A DNA stretch of 64,000 nt from Xestospongia muta. Taxonomy: Eukaryota; Porifera; Demospongiae; Haplosclerida; Petrosiidae. The position numbers were made by a program, and so were the translations under genes. Below, one piece after another: positions 26,126 to 36,579 of this stretch (positions within the stretch are counted from its first letter, which is position 1; every line of letters begins with the position of its first letter). Where the stretch lies: NCBI GenBank assembly GCA_963693285.1, contig OY848917.1:29709245-29773244 (forward strand), written 5' to 3'. Below the pieces are notes generated by a model, which was given only the letters and a program-made list of their open reading frames with translations, had not been told where the DNA came from and made no database searches.

Positions 26126-26242
26126 TGTGTTGACCACACCTACCAACTTTCTTCCGGACCCACCTTAAAATTAATATAAATATACTGTCATTATGGTACA
26201 TAGTATAGTTGTTATCAATTTAAAAATTAAATTTTACATTGT

Positions 26243-26382
26243 TGTGTGACCGAAGTAACGCACGCAAGTCTAAAGTCAGACAACTAATTGATTATTAAAA
26301 ATGCATGCACATTTATATCGATACATGATATGAATAGTCATAAGTTACAGAATACATGATATGGATATATGGATATCTCACA
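26243..26382 (-). mobile_element. 140-bp LTR of Ty3/gypsy element, copy A
   Basis: Read on the minus strand it starts tgtgagatatcc and ends ggtcacaca, so the ends are TG...CA with short inverted termini. It is directly preceded by a purine-rich tract (aaagggagaggag), as expected of a 3' LTR. Copies of exactly the same length lie at 34256-34395, 36440-36579 and 42856-42995. No matching 5' LTR was seen. Confidence 0.7.
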
Positions 26383-28060
26383 CTCCTCTCCCTTTAAAAT
26401 GAAATGTATGGACTGAAACTTTCCAGTGGTCGTCTTTCTCAATAGGAGCGACATAGGGGAACAGTAGGAGTAGGTGACAAAGCTCTAGAAGGTAGAGACG
26501 GTTGACCAGTAGTATAAGTTCGTAAGGGAGTTCGTATTGGAAAATGAAAATCATCATCAGGTATATCTTTTTCTTTCTCTGAAATTTGAATTAATGGTGT
26601 TGGAGTTTTAAGACTTCTAGGATGTAATTGATCAGCATGTCTATGAATTTCTATACCATTTTTTGTTACCACATGGTATGATAGAGGGCCTGTTACTTTC
26701 ACAATAGTACCAGGTACCCACAAAGGTGATCCTAAATAGCTCTTGGCATAAATTTTATCTCCTATAGAAAAGATACGAGCTTTTTGGTGAGGTTGAGGGA
26801 TTTTAGATTGTTTCTGTTTGACCTTATCAGAGAGATCAGGATGCAGAAGGTCAAAGATTGTACGTAATCTTCTCCCCATTAGTAGTTCTGAGGGGATAAG
26901 ACCAGTTGTTAATTGAGGAGTTACACGATATACTGTATGAGAAAATGAGAGAATCTTGTATTTAGAGGTCCATCTAACTTCTTCATGGCAGCTTTAAATG
27001 TCTGTACTGTCTGTTCAGCTAATCTGTTAGAACTTGGGTGATATGAAGAAGTGTCAGGTACTATATGACCCATTTCAATAATCCCTTAAACATGAGATAG
27101 GGTAGGATCTGCCTGATCAGTCCACTTTTTAATTTGATCAACATGAATAATACATTCTGAAAGATGATTTAACATTAGCTGGATATCCACTGGGACTGGG
27201 GTAAAGTCGGGTTTGTCAGGGAGTGGTAGTCTGCTTAAAGCATCTGCAAGGTGAGTCCCTGGCTTATGTCTAATAGTATAAGAGTAGGTTGAGAGTATGA
27301 TTGCCCATCATTGAATATGGAAAGATGCCAATGTTGGGATTTATCGTTTCAAACTTAGAAGGTATTCGAATGGCTTGTGGTCAGAATAGAGAGTGAAGTG
27401 TCTCCCATATAAATAATCATGAAACTTTCTTATACCAAATATCACATGATAAGACTAGGGGTTTCTGGTCATCATAATGTACCTGTAAAGAAGATGACTG
27501 AAGTAGTGATTTTGCTTGATTAAAGGCTTCTTCCTGTGATTGAGACCACCTCCTGCTTTTAGTAATAATTTATGTAAGAGTGCTAGAACTGTAGTGAGAT
27601 CTGGTAAGAACTTGTGATAAAAGTTGAGTAATCCAAGGAAAGATCTCAGCTCTGTGACACTAGTAGGGCACAGTGCCTCCTTGATAGCTCTGACCTTTGA
27701 CTCAGATGGATGAAGACTGTTAGCGTTAATGACATGACCCAGATACTCCACAGATGAGACGAGAAACTTGCATTTAGACTTCTTTAACGTTAGTCTGGCA
27801 CTTTCCAGACGTTCGAGAACTCCATGTACGTTCTGAAGATGACTTTGTTAATACCTGCAACCAGAATGTCATCTAAATAAACACATACATGATTAATGTT
27901 AGTAATTAGATTTTCTATTATATGGCACAGTTTATACTAGTTGCTACCCTCAACTGGAAATGGTGTAAAATTACCTCATATAAAGTAAAAGATACACCTT
28001 CAACTGAAGGAAGATTTTAATATTGACCTTTGAACTCACTTAAAACCTTCCCATGAGAAT
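26383..28060 (-). pseudogene. Decayed Ty3/gypsy pol, copy A
   Basis: Running 5' to 3' on the minus strand there are reverse transcriptase pieces (the YLDD region near 27880 and EYLGHVINANSLHPSESK near 27750), an RNase H/linker region with an ADALSRLP-like motif near 27240, and the integrase C-terminal part (MGRRLRTIFDLLHPDL from 26879, then WVPGTIVKVTGPLSYHVV). Frames are broken several times. The integrase core is missing: the linker is joined directly to the TSSYHPSSN region. About 150 bp present in copy C (37625-37775) are also absent here. The element cannot be active. All copies share the integrase gap, so it predates the duplication. Confidence 0.8.
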
Positions 28061-29100
28061 GATCTGACAATCAACTCAAGAAGACGGATCTTCGTATCTT
28101 GCATGTGTGGTGGAGTGTAGGTGTGGTTAATGTTAGGTGTGGCTGAGACATGCATGCATCCATCAATCGCAGCTCTATTAGGGTGGAGCTGGCTTGACAC
28201 GTGTGTTGTCAGGCGGTGAACTACAGTGAAGTTTCTCGAAGTGCTAATCCATAGGAGGCTGAAGGGGGGGGGGCTAGAGGGGCTAGAGCCCCCCCAATAT
28301 TTAGAAAGAGGGGGCTCAGCCCCCCAAAATTTTTATTGTTTGCTACTTACCCCACAACAAGAATCTAAGTTAATCTTATTGGTGTTGATGAAACTGTCAA
28401 AAGTTTTGACATATTTGAAGGCCACAATGACGGAAAAACGGCTTAACAATTGTCTGGTCCTTCATGTACATAAATGCATAACTAATGAAGGTGATCTTGT
28501 TGAAATAGCTAAGGAATTTGTTATGGTAAATGATGAGTAAAGGAAATACTTTGGTACATTTTAAATTAATGTTGGTAATACTGATTGTGATTATATCAAA
28601 CACACTTTCTGCATTATGGGTACATTCATGTCTGCATATTCATCACATAGTTATGGTGTGAGCCCCCCCAAAATATAAGTGCCTCATCCGCCTATGTAAT
28701 CATTTGTCTGTTAATAAAATGTGACAGTGATATTCGACCTGCTTTTTTAGGACTTGCAAAATTACAAAATCAGCACCCACACCCTACACTCTCAATAATA
28801 ATTGGAGAATGACTAAGCCTGTATAGGTGCAAGCTATTAGTAATTATACGAGGAGGATGAGGTTGAACATATCAACTTCACACTAGCATTTATTTTAACT
28901 CAAAACAGCTACTTATCAGCACGTACAAAAATAATAATTAGTTTATAAAAGTATGTTAAAATGTAACACACAGGTGTGAAATTCACACCACAAAACGTCT
29001 GAACAATGATCAAGCAACGTCCAGAAGACGTCTCAATAATAGCCCATCTAGACCTTCCTATATAAGGCTCACACTTTCTCTTCCTACTTCATCAATGTAG
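28061..29100. other. Unit A/B joint region
   Basis: Copy of 38341-38980 with a 447-bp transposon inserted. It carries a piece of the dispersed repeat family near 28752. Unit B homology to unit A starts near 29097. No gene is seen. Confidence 0.5.
28250..28696 (+). mobile_element. Non-autonomous hAT element with TIRs, absent from sister copy
   Basis: Inserted between taatc (28245-28249) and taatc (28697-28701); the sister segment near 38572 has a single uninterrupted taatc. The ends are imperfect inverted repeats (cataggaggctga and its partner cataggcggatga read from the other end), followed by G/C homopolymer runs. Inside, a plus-strand frame encodes MTEKRLNNCLVLHVHK and EIAKEFVMVNDE, then a stop. 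It resembles the hAT transposase C-terminus. The 5-bp duplication is shorter than the usual 8 bp of hAT, so the flank may have mutated. Confidence 0.75.
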
Positions 29101-29600
29101 TTGATCAATATGTAACATTCATACGCAACAGGAGGGAAGACAAAGAACAAAGGAAACATATTATTGTATCTCATCACCTAACCAGACATCACTGTATCAT
29201 ACTAGAGAGAGATTGCAAGGAATGTAAGAAATGTCTCGCTCAATCTAATCACCTAACTTGGTATTGTAGACTTTATACCGAGAAAAATCATAAATTATAT
29301 CTCAATAAGTAAGCTCATGATCAATCCAAGAAAAAATATAGTCTTTTAACTTTAATTTAATAAAGGCAGATCATCTGATGATGTTGATGTTTTACATAGA
29401 TCTACCAATTAAATGTTCATACTGTACATGCAATTCATACAGGCTATGTGATCACTAATAGATCATGTATTGATCCAGCAACAGTATAAGATCTTACTTT
29501 CCTATGCATAGTTAACATTTAAGTTGGTGGTGATAAAGTTATGAGGTAATTCTATAATATTTATCACTTAAACTCAAATAATATTATATAAAGTTAAAAT

Positions 29601-31557
29601 TTACGTGCTCAATGTTGATGACTCCATGTTACCATGAGGAAATAGAAGTTCCCTGGCGGAGTCAGTCCTAAGATGTGGTGTAGTTTGTGTTGTCATTTCA
29701 CTAATATCATCTCCAGTATGATATTCTAGTGCATCCATGAATACAGTTGATGACAGCTCTCTTTGGATATAACTGTCTTCTAGTGCTGGAATGAATTTGA
29801 TACCATCAATTAAATGAAGCTCATTAACAGATGAACTCTTAATATTTGGAGCAAAAAATGCAGAACTGATATTGTCACATAAAGTATTAAGTCCTTGAGA
29901 CAATAGTGGCACAGACTTACTGTATTCTATGATTTTTGCCTTATCATCATCAGGCACACGATGAAAAGACTTTTCTGATTCAGAGCAGCTAACATAAATG
30001 TCAGATTCATTATTACTGCTGTCACTTTCAAATTCACCATTATAATGTGGCGAGTTATCAGAACACATCCACAACTTTATGTTACTGATGTCACTATCCG
30101 TTATCAACGAAGTGGTTGCCAATGTTTTAACACTTCTAGTGATGGGGAACAAAAAATAATCTATTGAATTTGTCTTCATTCTTTTTGATGATTCCTGTTC
30201 AACTGAAAGAGGTCGCTTCTTGCCTCTAACTGTAACAGTAATGTCTTCTTGTTCTTGAGAGATTGGATCATCATTGAAACTATAAGAATAATTATAATGA
30301 GATGATGATTGTAATACCTGCCAATAAACTAACCAATTAAAAGTAATATTAGAGTCAAAGGAATCACCAAATAAATCTAATAAAGCTCCCTTGTCGTCTT
30401 TTATTGATGGCAAATGGGAAAATGTATTTTTTGTTTGATCCTATGATCAAAATCTTATATTATTATACATATTATATATTCCATTTTATTACCTTTTTTG
30501 CCATGAAATCAGATTGCATTGAAGTTTTAAGACCAGCTACTATATTCAACTTATCTAGAGTATCTTCCCTAACTAAAGATTTAGGAGAACAGCATAAGAA
30601 ATCAAGTGAGTCAGTGAGAAACGATGTCTCATCCTTGGATTTAACTGTTTCTAATAAATTAGTGGTTGAATTTTGATTTGAACAATCAGGGGTTTCTTGA
30701 ATGATGTCATCAGTGACAGGTTTTGGTTTGCCATATTTAACTGATTGATGAACTGCAAAATGAAAGACATTTTTTTTCATTTTCTCTCTATTGTATAATG
30801 AACTCACACTCACTGGATTCACTATTAGAGTACTCCATTAGTTGCCTTCCCATTGTCTTCAATGTCCTCTCAATCTCAATGTCTAAAAGGTGCTGTCTAT
30901 CAGGAATAATGGCCCAAAAGAATCCTTTCTTTGTCTGGAATCCATCTGATCTCTGAACCTTCACAAAGTTTTGGTTCATTGAGAGGTTATGACGGATAGA
31001 ATTCTAGATTAATAGAGTGTGTGTAAACCAAATCTACATACCCAATACTGACCATACCTTCCATCCTTCTGGAGCAGTTTTGTAAAATGGATATTCACGC
31101 CTGTAATAAAATGTTTGTAATAAAACATTTTTGACTCAATATTATAATAATTTGACACAAATGCATTTGTATTTATCTATATTTAATCTATTTTGTAACT
31201 TACTCGATAAAACGGTAAATTTCATGAACAGGTAAACATCCTGTTGAACATGCTTTCAATGCCATAGCAAGAATATGAACATGGAGGACGAGTATAGAAA
31301 ATTGATTGTTGATTAGTGGAAACATGAATGTGCTCTCCAGGATTTTGGGTGTTGCTTGTTTTCTGTTGTAAGTTGGATTTAGTACTTAAGATAGTGGTTG
31401 TGTTTCTTGGTTTGAGAGTTTGTTGTTTAGTTGGTAAGATAACCTTTAAATTTCTTTGCTGACAGTGCTGTCCATTAATTGTAGTAATCGAACAAAGCCA
31501 ATTCAAGTTTGTTAACTCGTCTGTCATGGTGAATGACCACTTTGTGTTGCTTGACAT
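29601..31557 (-). pseudogene. FOXN1/4-like: FoxN1/4-like forkhead gene, copy 2, frameshifted
   Basis: Same five-exon structure as copy 1: 31557-31204, 31100-31058, 31003-30814, 30752-30493, 30440-29601, with all splice sites kept and very high identity. An 8-bp deletion near 31268 changes the reading after PPCSYSC in helix 1 of the forkhead domain. The frame then stops at 31222, giving about 111 residues without the recognition helix. The remaining exons stay open, and exon 5 even gains in-frame codons (DDDKA near 29945) relative to copy 1, so the damage is probably recent. Unless translation restarts downstream or the deletion is an assembly error, it cannot make a DNA-binding protein. Confidence 0.8.
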
Positions 31558-32770
31558 TTCGCGACCGGTAAATAATGCGTTGCTATGGATAGCGTTGTTT
31601 ACGTACACGAGCAGGTTCAATTTCTGTCAACATTATATACATAATTGTAACAATGACGAGTTTAGTATAAATTTGATATTGATCGAAACACATGACAACA
31701 CATTATTTCTGTGTACATCTATAATATCATACACTCATTCATTAGAAGTGAGGAATTTGCAGGTCACTTTTAACGCTCAATCGTACAGTTTCAGAGACTT
31801 TCACTGCATCGCTAATAACATCTGAATCATCAATATACTGAGAATGCATAACTGCATGTTTATTGCAAAAAAGTTCATAGAATGTGTAGTTTGCTTGTGT
31901 TATACTTTTACAATTACTGTTGAGATGATTGTAGATTTCTTAACCCCTATATATATATACCCCTGCTGCATGTAAAATTCCTTCAATCCTTTGTCAAGCA
32001 TATACAACATAATGTAGCTGAAATTATAAGTATTGGCTAACATGAATATATTATATGAAATAATAGAAAAAAAATTTCCATAGCCATACAGAAGTGCAGT
32101 ATACCAGTATGTATATCTATGTTGTAAGGCTTATCTACAATTGTAACCACACCTCTCATTACATATTACCTTTCTGTATACTATGATCATAAAAGTCATC
32201 ATCAATCATTGAACAGTGGTCATTTGGTATAAAATATTTAAGTGGATATTAATTATAATGAGACTTGTTTTATAATGCAAAAGTACAATGGTTGTTGACC
32301 TGTTGACGTTATAATTATGGTACATTCTATTAATAGGTAAATAATAATTATCGTTTACCTATTAATGTATTGTATTGAGCTTACATCATAATGATGAGAT
32401 TCCGGTAACAAAAATAACAGTTGAAATGACAAAATGTTATTTTAAGTGTATGATAATTATTTAAAGCTAATTTCACAAGAATAAAATTAGTGAATTGCTT
32501 CTTTGAGGGAAATATTAATTTAGATAAATTATTTGATTCCAGTAATTTGTACCTTTGGTGAGTTAAATTGGTATATGAGTCAGAAATCATTATCAAATTG
32601 CTAAATTGAAACATTGGCCAACTTTTTCAACTATATGGTTTATGGTGTATATATATGTATACGTTAGCTGTTTTAAAAAAAACTAAACATAAATGTATAC
32701 ATCTTTGATTTGTAACAGTGATTTCATGACTGAGAAATATGACATCTTGACCATGAACACAAAATTATTA
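31558..32770. other. FoxN/transferase spacer, copy B
   Basis: Near copy of 23538-24757 including the palindrome; no gene seen. Confidence 0.6.
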
Positions 32771-34138
32771 TTAAATATGTAGGTCATCAGTTTTACAAGT
32801 AACACTATCAATGAGATGTTCATTTGGTAGTGGTCCACATAACATACTAGCCATCCAGGAATATCCACTAGTTGCTCTCACTTGTACGTAAGACTCTGCA
32901 AGAACTAGCAAATCAACTAAAGTGCTAATAGCTGCTGCAGTATTTGTATTTTTGCTATTACCTTTGACTCTCTCCATATGCTCTATATATTGTTGTAATG
33001 TCCGAAACCTGGCTCCATCTAATTTCAAGGCCATTTCTTTGACAAAGTTTGAATCTGTTGCCAAAAATATAAGACTTTTATTTCCTATAAACTTATTAGC
33101 TGTAGACACTGCACATTGTAATGCAGTTTTCCAATTATTTTCACCACGAAGTAGATTTCGGTGGGAACCCTCTTCACCACCCTTCATTTTAAAGAAGCCT
33201 GTTCGTATATGTACTCCTACATAACATTGACCAGTTAGTTCTAATTTTTCTTTAGCATTAGATACTTTTTTTAGCAATTCCTTATCTAGTTTAAACAAAT
33301 ATCTGAAAACAAGTCCAATAATGTCATTTAATTCATGATTAGAGAGCTCAGAAAGACCAGCTAAATCAAACCCTTTCCTTAACCAAACCTGATTGACTTT
33401 GGAAAGGTTACTGATGAGTGATACCTCCAAGTTACTCACCATTACAACATATTGTTTCTCACCAGCTATAGTTCTAAGGTATTTCTCCCAATCTGAAAGA
33501 GACATACTGAGGTAAGGCTTGTGTGGTTGTTGATAAAGTTTAAAGCTCACGGTACGTGATGTTATGTTCCCCACATGATGACGCAAAATATTGAAAAGGT
33601 GATTATCAGCCCAATTTATCATATTTGGTGACATATAGGCCCTTTCAGCACAATCCTCAAAGTCAAGTACCAACCTCCTTTGACTAAACATGGCTAACAA
33701 GATAGCAAGAGTCATTCCTCTTAATCGATCAGCCAGTCCACCACATACAACATTAGCACGACATTGCCAAACTAATGTTCTTGCATGAGAACTGTTAGTG
33801 GACATGGCATGATGGAGCTGAGCATATGCAAAGAAAACATGTAGTAGTTTACCATACTTGTTAGGAAATATTCCTTCTTTTCCAGGGTAACAGGAAAGAG
33901 GTAAACCAGCTAACATTTTCCTTTGTAATTCTAATGGAGCATTGTTTAACAATTTCGTTGGATTGTGGTCATAATGATTACTGTCCTGGCTTGAGTCATT
34001 TTTGTCCTCATTCTTCCAAAGTAACGATGCAAGGTTTACTGAGAACGTTTTCCTATTCCGTATAAAAGTAATAAAGTAACATTCTACACCCAACAAGACA
34101 ATTACACACAGGCACAGATACTTAACTTTCTGCCTCAT
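32771..34138 (-). CDS. Fucosyltransferase-like type II membrane protein, copy 2
   Basis: Single exon, 455 residues from the ATG at 34138, closely related to copy 1 and with every motif kept: signal anchor near residues 8-26, CGGLADRLRGM, YVGVHIRTG, IFLATDS, SGYSWMASMLCG. The ends of copies 1 and 2 are the same (KTDDLHI), whereas copies 3 and 5 end KTDDLNVIHI. Differences cluster in the stalk after the membrane helix and in scattered lumenal positions (for example GQCYVGV instead of GQRYVGV). It pairs with FoxN copy 2 as copy 1 does with FoxN copy 1. Open and presumably functional. Confidence 0.75.
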   Translation of the reverse strand: MRQKVKYLCLCVIVLLGVECYFITFIRNRKTFSVNLASLLWKNEDKNDSSQDSNHYDHNPTKLLNNAPLELQRKMLAGLPLSCYPGKEGIFPNKYGKLLHVFFAYAQLHHAMSTNSSHARTLVWQCRANVVCGGLADRLRGMTLAILLAMFSQRRLVLDFEDCAERAYMSPNMINWADNHLFNILRHHVGNITSRTVSFKLYQQPHKPYLSMSLSDWEKYLRTIAGEKQYVVMVSNLEVSLISNLSKVNQVWLRKGFDLAGLSELSNHELNDIIGLVFRYLFKLDKELLKKVSNAKEKLELTGQCYVGVHIRTGFFKMKGGEEGSHRNLLRGENNWKTALQCAVSTANKFIGNKSLIFLATDSNFVKEMALKLDGARFRTLQQYIEHMERVKGNSKNTNTAAAISTLVDLLVLAESYVQVRATSGYSWMASMLCGPLPNEHLIDSVTCKTDDLHI

Positions 34139-34255
34139 TGTGTTGACCACACCTACCAACTTTCTTCCGGACCCACCTTAAAATTAATATAAATATACTG
34201 TCATTATGGTACATAGTTTAGTTGTTATCAATTTAAAAATTAAATTTTACATTGT

Positions 34256-34395
34256 TGTGTGACCGAAGTAACGCACGCAAGTCTAAAGTCAGACAACTAA
34301 TTGATTATTAAAAATGCATGCACATTTATATTGATACATGATATGAATAGTCATAAGTTACAGAATACATGATATGGATATATGGATATCTCACA
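34256..34395 (-). mobile_element. 140-bp LTR, copy B
   Basis: Same length, ends and purine tract as copy A, and the same 117-nt distance from the transferase start codon. Confidence 0.7.
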
Positions 34396-34835
34396 TTCCT
34401 CTCCCTTTAAAATGAAATGTATGGACTGAAACTTTCCAGTGGTCGTCTTTCTCAATTGGAGCGACATAGGGGAACAGTAGGAGTAGGTGACAAAGCTCTA
34501 GAAGGTAGAGACGGTTGATCAGTAGTATCAGTTCGTAAGGGAGTTTGTATTGGAAAATCAAAATCATCATCAGGTATGTCTTTTTCTTTCTCTGAAATTG
34601 GAGTTAATGGTGTTGGAGTTTTAAGACTTCTAGGACATAATTGATCAGCATGTCTATGAATTTCTATACCATTTTTTGTTACAACATGGTATGATAGAGG
34701 GCCTGTTACTTTCACAATAGTACCAGGTACCCACGAAGGTGATCCTAAATAGCTCTTGGCATAAATTTAATCTCCTGTAGAAAAGATACGAGCTTTTTGG
34801 TGAGGTTGAGGGATTTTAGACTGTTTCTGTTTTAA
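34396..34835 (-). pseudogene. Truncated gypsy integrase C-terminus, copy B
   Basis: Retains only the region encoding VKVTGPLSYHVVTKNGIEIH and the following tail. It is broken near 34770 by a changed codon (taa) and ends at about 34835, where the downstream flank of the next transferase begins. Confidence 0.75.
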
Positions 34836-34858
34836 TAGAAAAACTAAACAGAAGTGTA

Positions 34859-34905
34859 CATGTTTCTCAGTCATGAAATCAGTCATTTCATGACTGAGAA
34901 ACATG
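34859..34905. repeat. Perfect 21-bp palindrome at a unit junction
   Basis: Arms 34859-34879 and 34885-34905 are exact reverse complements around cagtc. Other units have only the right arm (atttcatgactgagaaa), so the left arm is an extra inverted copy created where the gypsy fragment meets transferase 3. Confidence 0.9.
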
Positions 34906-34934
34906 ACATCTTTACCATGAACACAAAATTATTA

Positions 34935-36314
34935 TTAAATATGTATAACATTTAGGTCATCAGTTTTACAAGTAACACTATCAATGAGATGTTCATTCGG
35001 ATGTGGTCCACATAACATACTAGCCATCCAGGAATATCCACTAGTTGCTCTCACATGTACATAAGACTCTGCAAGAAGTAGCAAATCAACTAAAGTGCTA
35101 ATAGCTGCTGCAGTATTTTTATTTTTGCTATTATTACCTTTGGCTCTTGATATATGCTCTATATATTGTTGTAATGTCCGAAACCTGGCTCCATCTAATT
35201 TCAAGGCCATTTCTTTCACAAAGTTTGAATCTGTTGCCAAAAATATAAGACTTTTATTTCCTATAAACTTATTAGCTGTAGATACTGCACATTGTAATGC
35301 AGTTTTCCAATTATTTTCACCACGAAGTAGCTTTGGGTGGGAACCCTCTTCACCACCTTTCATTTTAAAGAAGCCTGTTCGTATATGTATTCCTACATAA
35401 CGTTGACCAGTTAGTTCTAATTTTTCTTTAGCCTTAGATACTTTTTTTAGCAATTCCGTATCTAGTTTAAACAAATATCTGAAAACAAGTCCAATAATGT
35501 CATTTAATTCATGATTAGAGAGCTGAGAAAGACCAGCTAAATCAAACCCTTTCCTTAACCAAACCTGATTGACTTTGGAAAGGTTACTGATGAGTGATAC
35601 CTCCAAGTTACTCACCATTACAACATATTGTTTCTCACCAGCTATAGTTCTAAGGTATTTCTCCCAATCTGAAAAAGACATACTGAGGTAAGGTTTGTGT
35701 AGTTCTTGATAAAGTCTAAAGCTCACAGTACGTGATGTTATGTTCCCCATATGATGACGCAAAATATTAAAAAGGTGATTATCAGCCCAATTTATCATAT
35801 TTGGTGACATATAGGCCCTTTCAGCACAATCCTCAAAGTCAAGTATCAACCTCCTTTGACTAAACATGGCTAACAAGATAGCAAGAGTCATTCCTCTTAA
35901 TCGATCAGTCAGTCCACCACATAAAATATGGGCACGACATTGCCAAACTAATGTTCTTGCATGAGAACTGTTAGTGGACATGGCATGATGGAGCTGAGCA
36001 TATGCAAAGAAAACATGTAGTAGTTGACCATATTTGTTAGGAAATATTCCTTCTTTTCCAGGATAACAGGAAAGAGGTAAACCAGCTAACATTTTTCTTT
36101 GTAATTCTAATGGAGCATTGTTTAACAATTTCTTTGGAAGTTGGTCATAATGATTACTGTCCTGGCTTGAGTCATTTTTGTCCTCATTCTTCCAAAGTAA
36201 CGATGCAAGGTTTACTGAGAACGTTTTCCTATTCCGTATAAAAGTAATAAAGTAACATTCTACACCCAACAAGACAATTACACACAGGCACAGATACTTA
36301 ACTTTCTGCCTCAT
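34935..36314 (-). CDS. Fucosyltransferase-like type II membrane protein, copy 3
   Basis: Single exon, 459 residues from the ATG at 36314. Its N-terminal region up to the stalk is almost the same as copy 2, while CRAHILCGGL differs from the CRANVVCGGL of copy 1. It has YVGIHIRTG instead of YVGVHIRTG and ends DLNVIHI. All recognisable catalytic-region motifs (HIRTG, FLATDS, TSGYSWMASML) are intact. Unlike copies 1 and 2 there is no FoxN gene immediately downstream; instead it follows the truncated gypsy piece and the 21-bp palindrome. Confidence 0.75.
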   Translation of the reverse strand: MRQKVKYLCLCVIVLLGVECYFITFIRNRKTFSVNLASLLWKNEDKNDSSQDSNHYDQLPKKLLNNAPLELQRKMLAGLPLSCYPGKEGIFPNKYGQLLHVFFAYAQLHHAMSTNSSHARTLVWQCRAHILCGGLTDRLRGMTLAILLAMFSQRRLILDFEDCAERAYMSPNMINWADNHLFNILRHHMGNITSRTVSFRLYQELHKPYLSMSFSDWEKYLRTIAGEKQYVVMVSNLEVSLISNLSKVNQVWLRKGFDLAGLSQLSNHELNDIIGLVFRYLFKLDTELLKKVSKAKEKLELTGQRYVGIHIRTGFFKMKGGEEGSHPKLLRGENNWKTALQCAVSTANKFIGNKSLIFLATDSNFVKEMALKLDGARFRTLQQYIEHISRAKGNNSKNKNTAAAISTLVDLLLLAESYVHVRATSGYSWMASMLCGPHPNEHLIDSVTCKTDDLNVIHI

Positions 36315-36439
36315 TGTGTTGACCACACCTACCAAATTTTTTCCGGGCCCACCTTAATTAATGAAAATTAATATAAATATACTGTTATTGTGGTACATAG
36401 TTTAGTTGTTATCAATTTAAAAATTAAATTTTACATTGT

Positions 36440-36579
36440 TGTGTGACCGAAGTAACGCACGCAAGTCTAAAGTCAGACAACTAATTGATTATTAAAAATG
36501 CATGCACATTTATATCGATACATGATATGAATAGTCATAAGTTACAGAATACATGATATGGATATATGGATATCTCACA
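36440..36579 (-). mobile_element. 140-bp LTR, copy C
   Basis: Same length and ends as the other copies, 125 nt upstream of transferase 3. Confidence 0.7.

Noticed and set aside
26126..26146. Longer transferase start seven codons upstream
   Set aside because: It begins with TTG; the first ATG gives a normal short cytosolic tail before the membrane anchor. The same applies to the other copies (GTG in copy 5).
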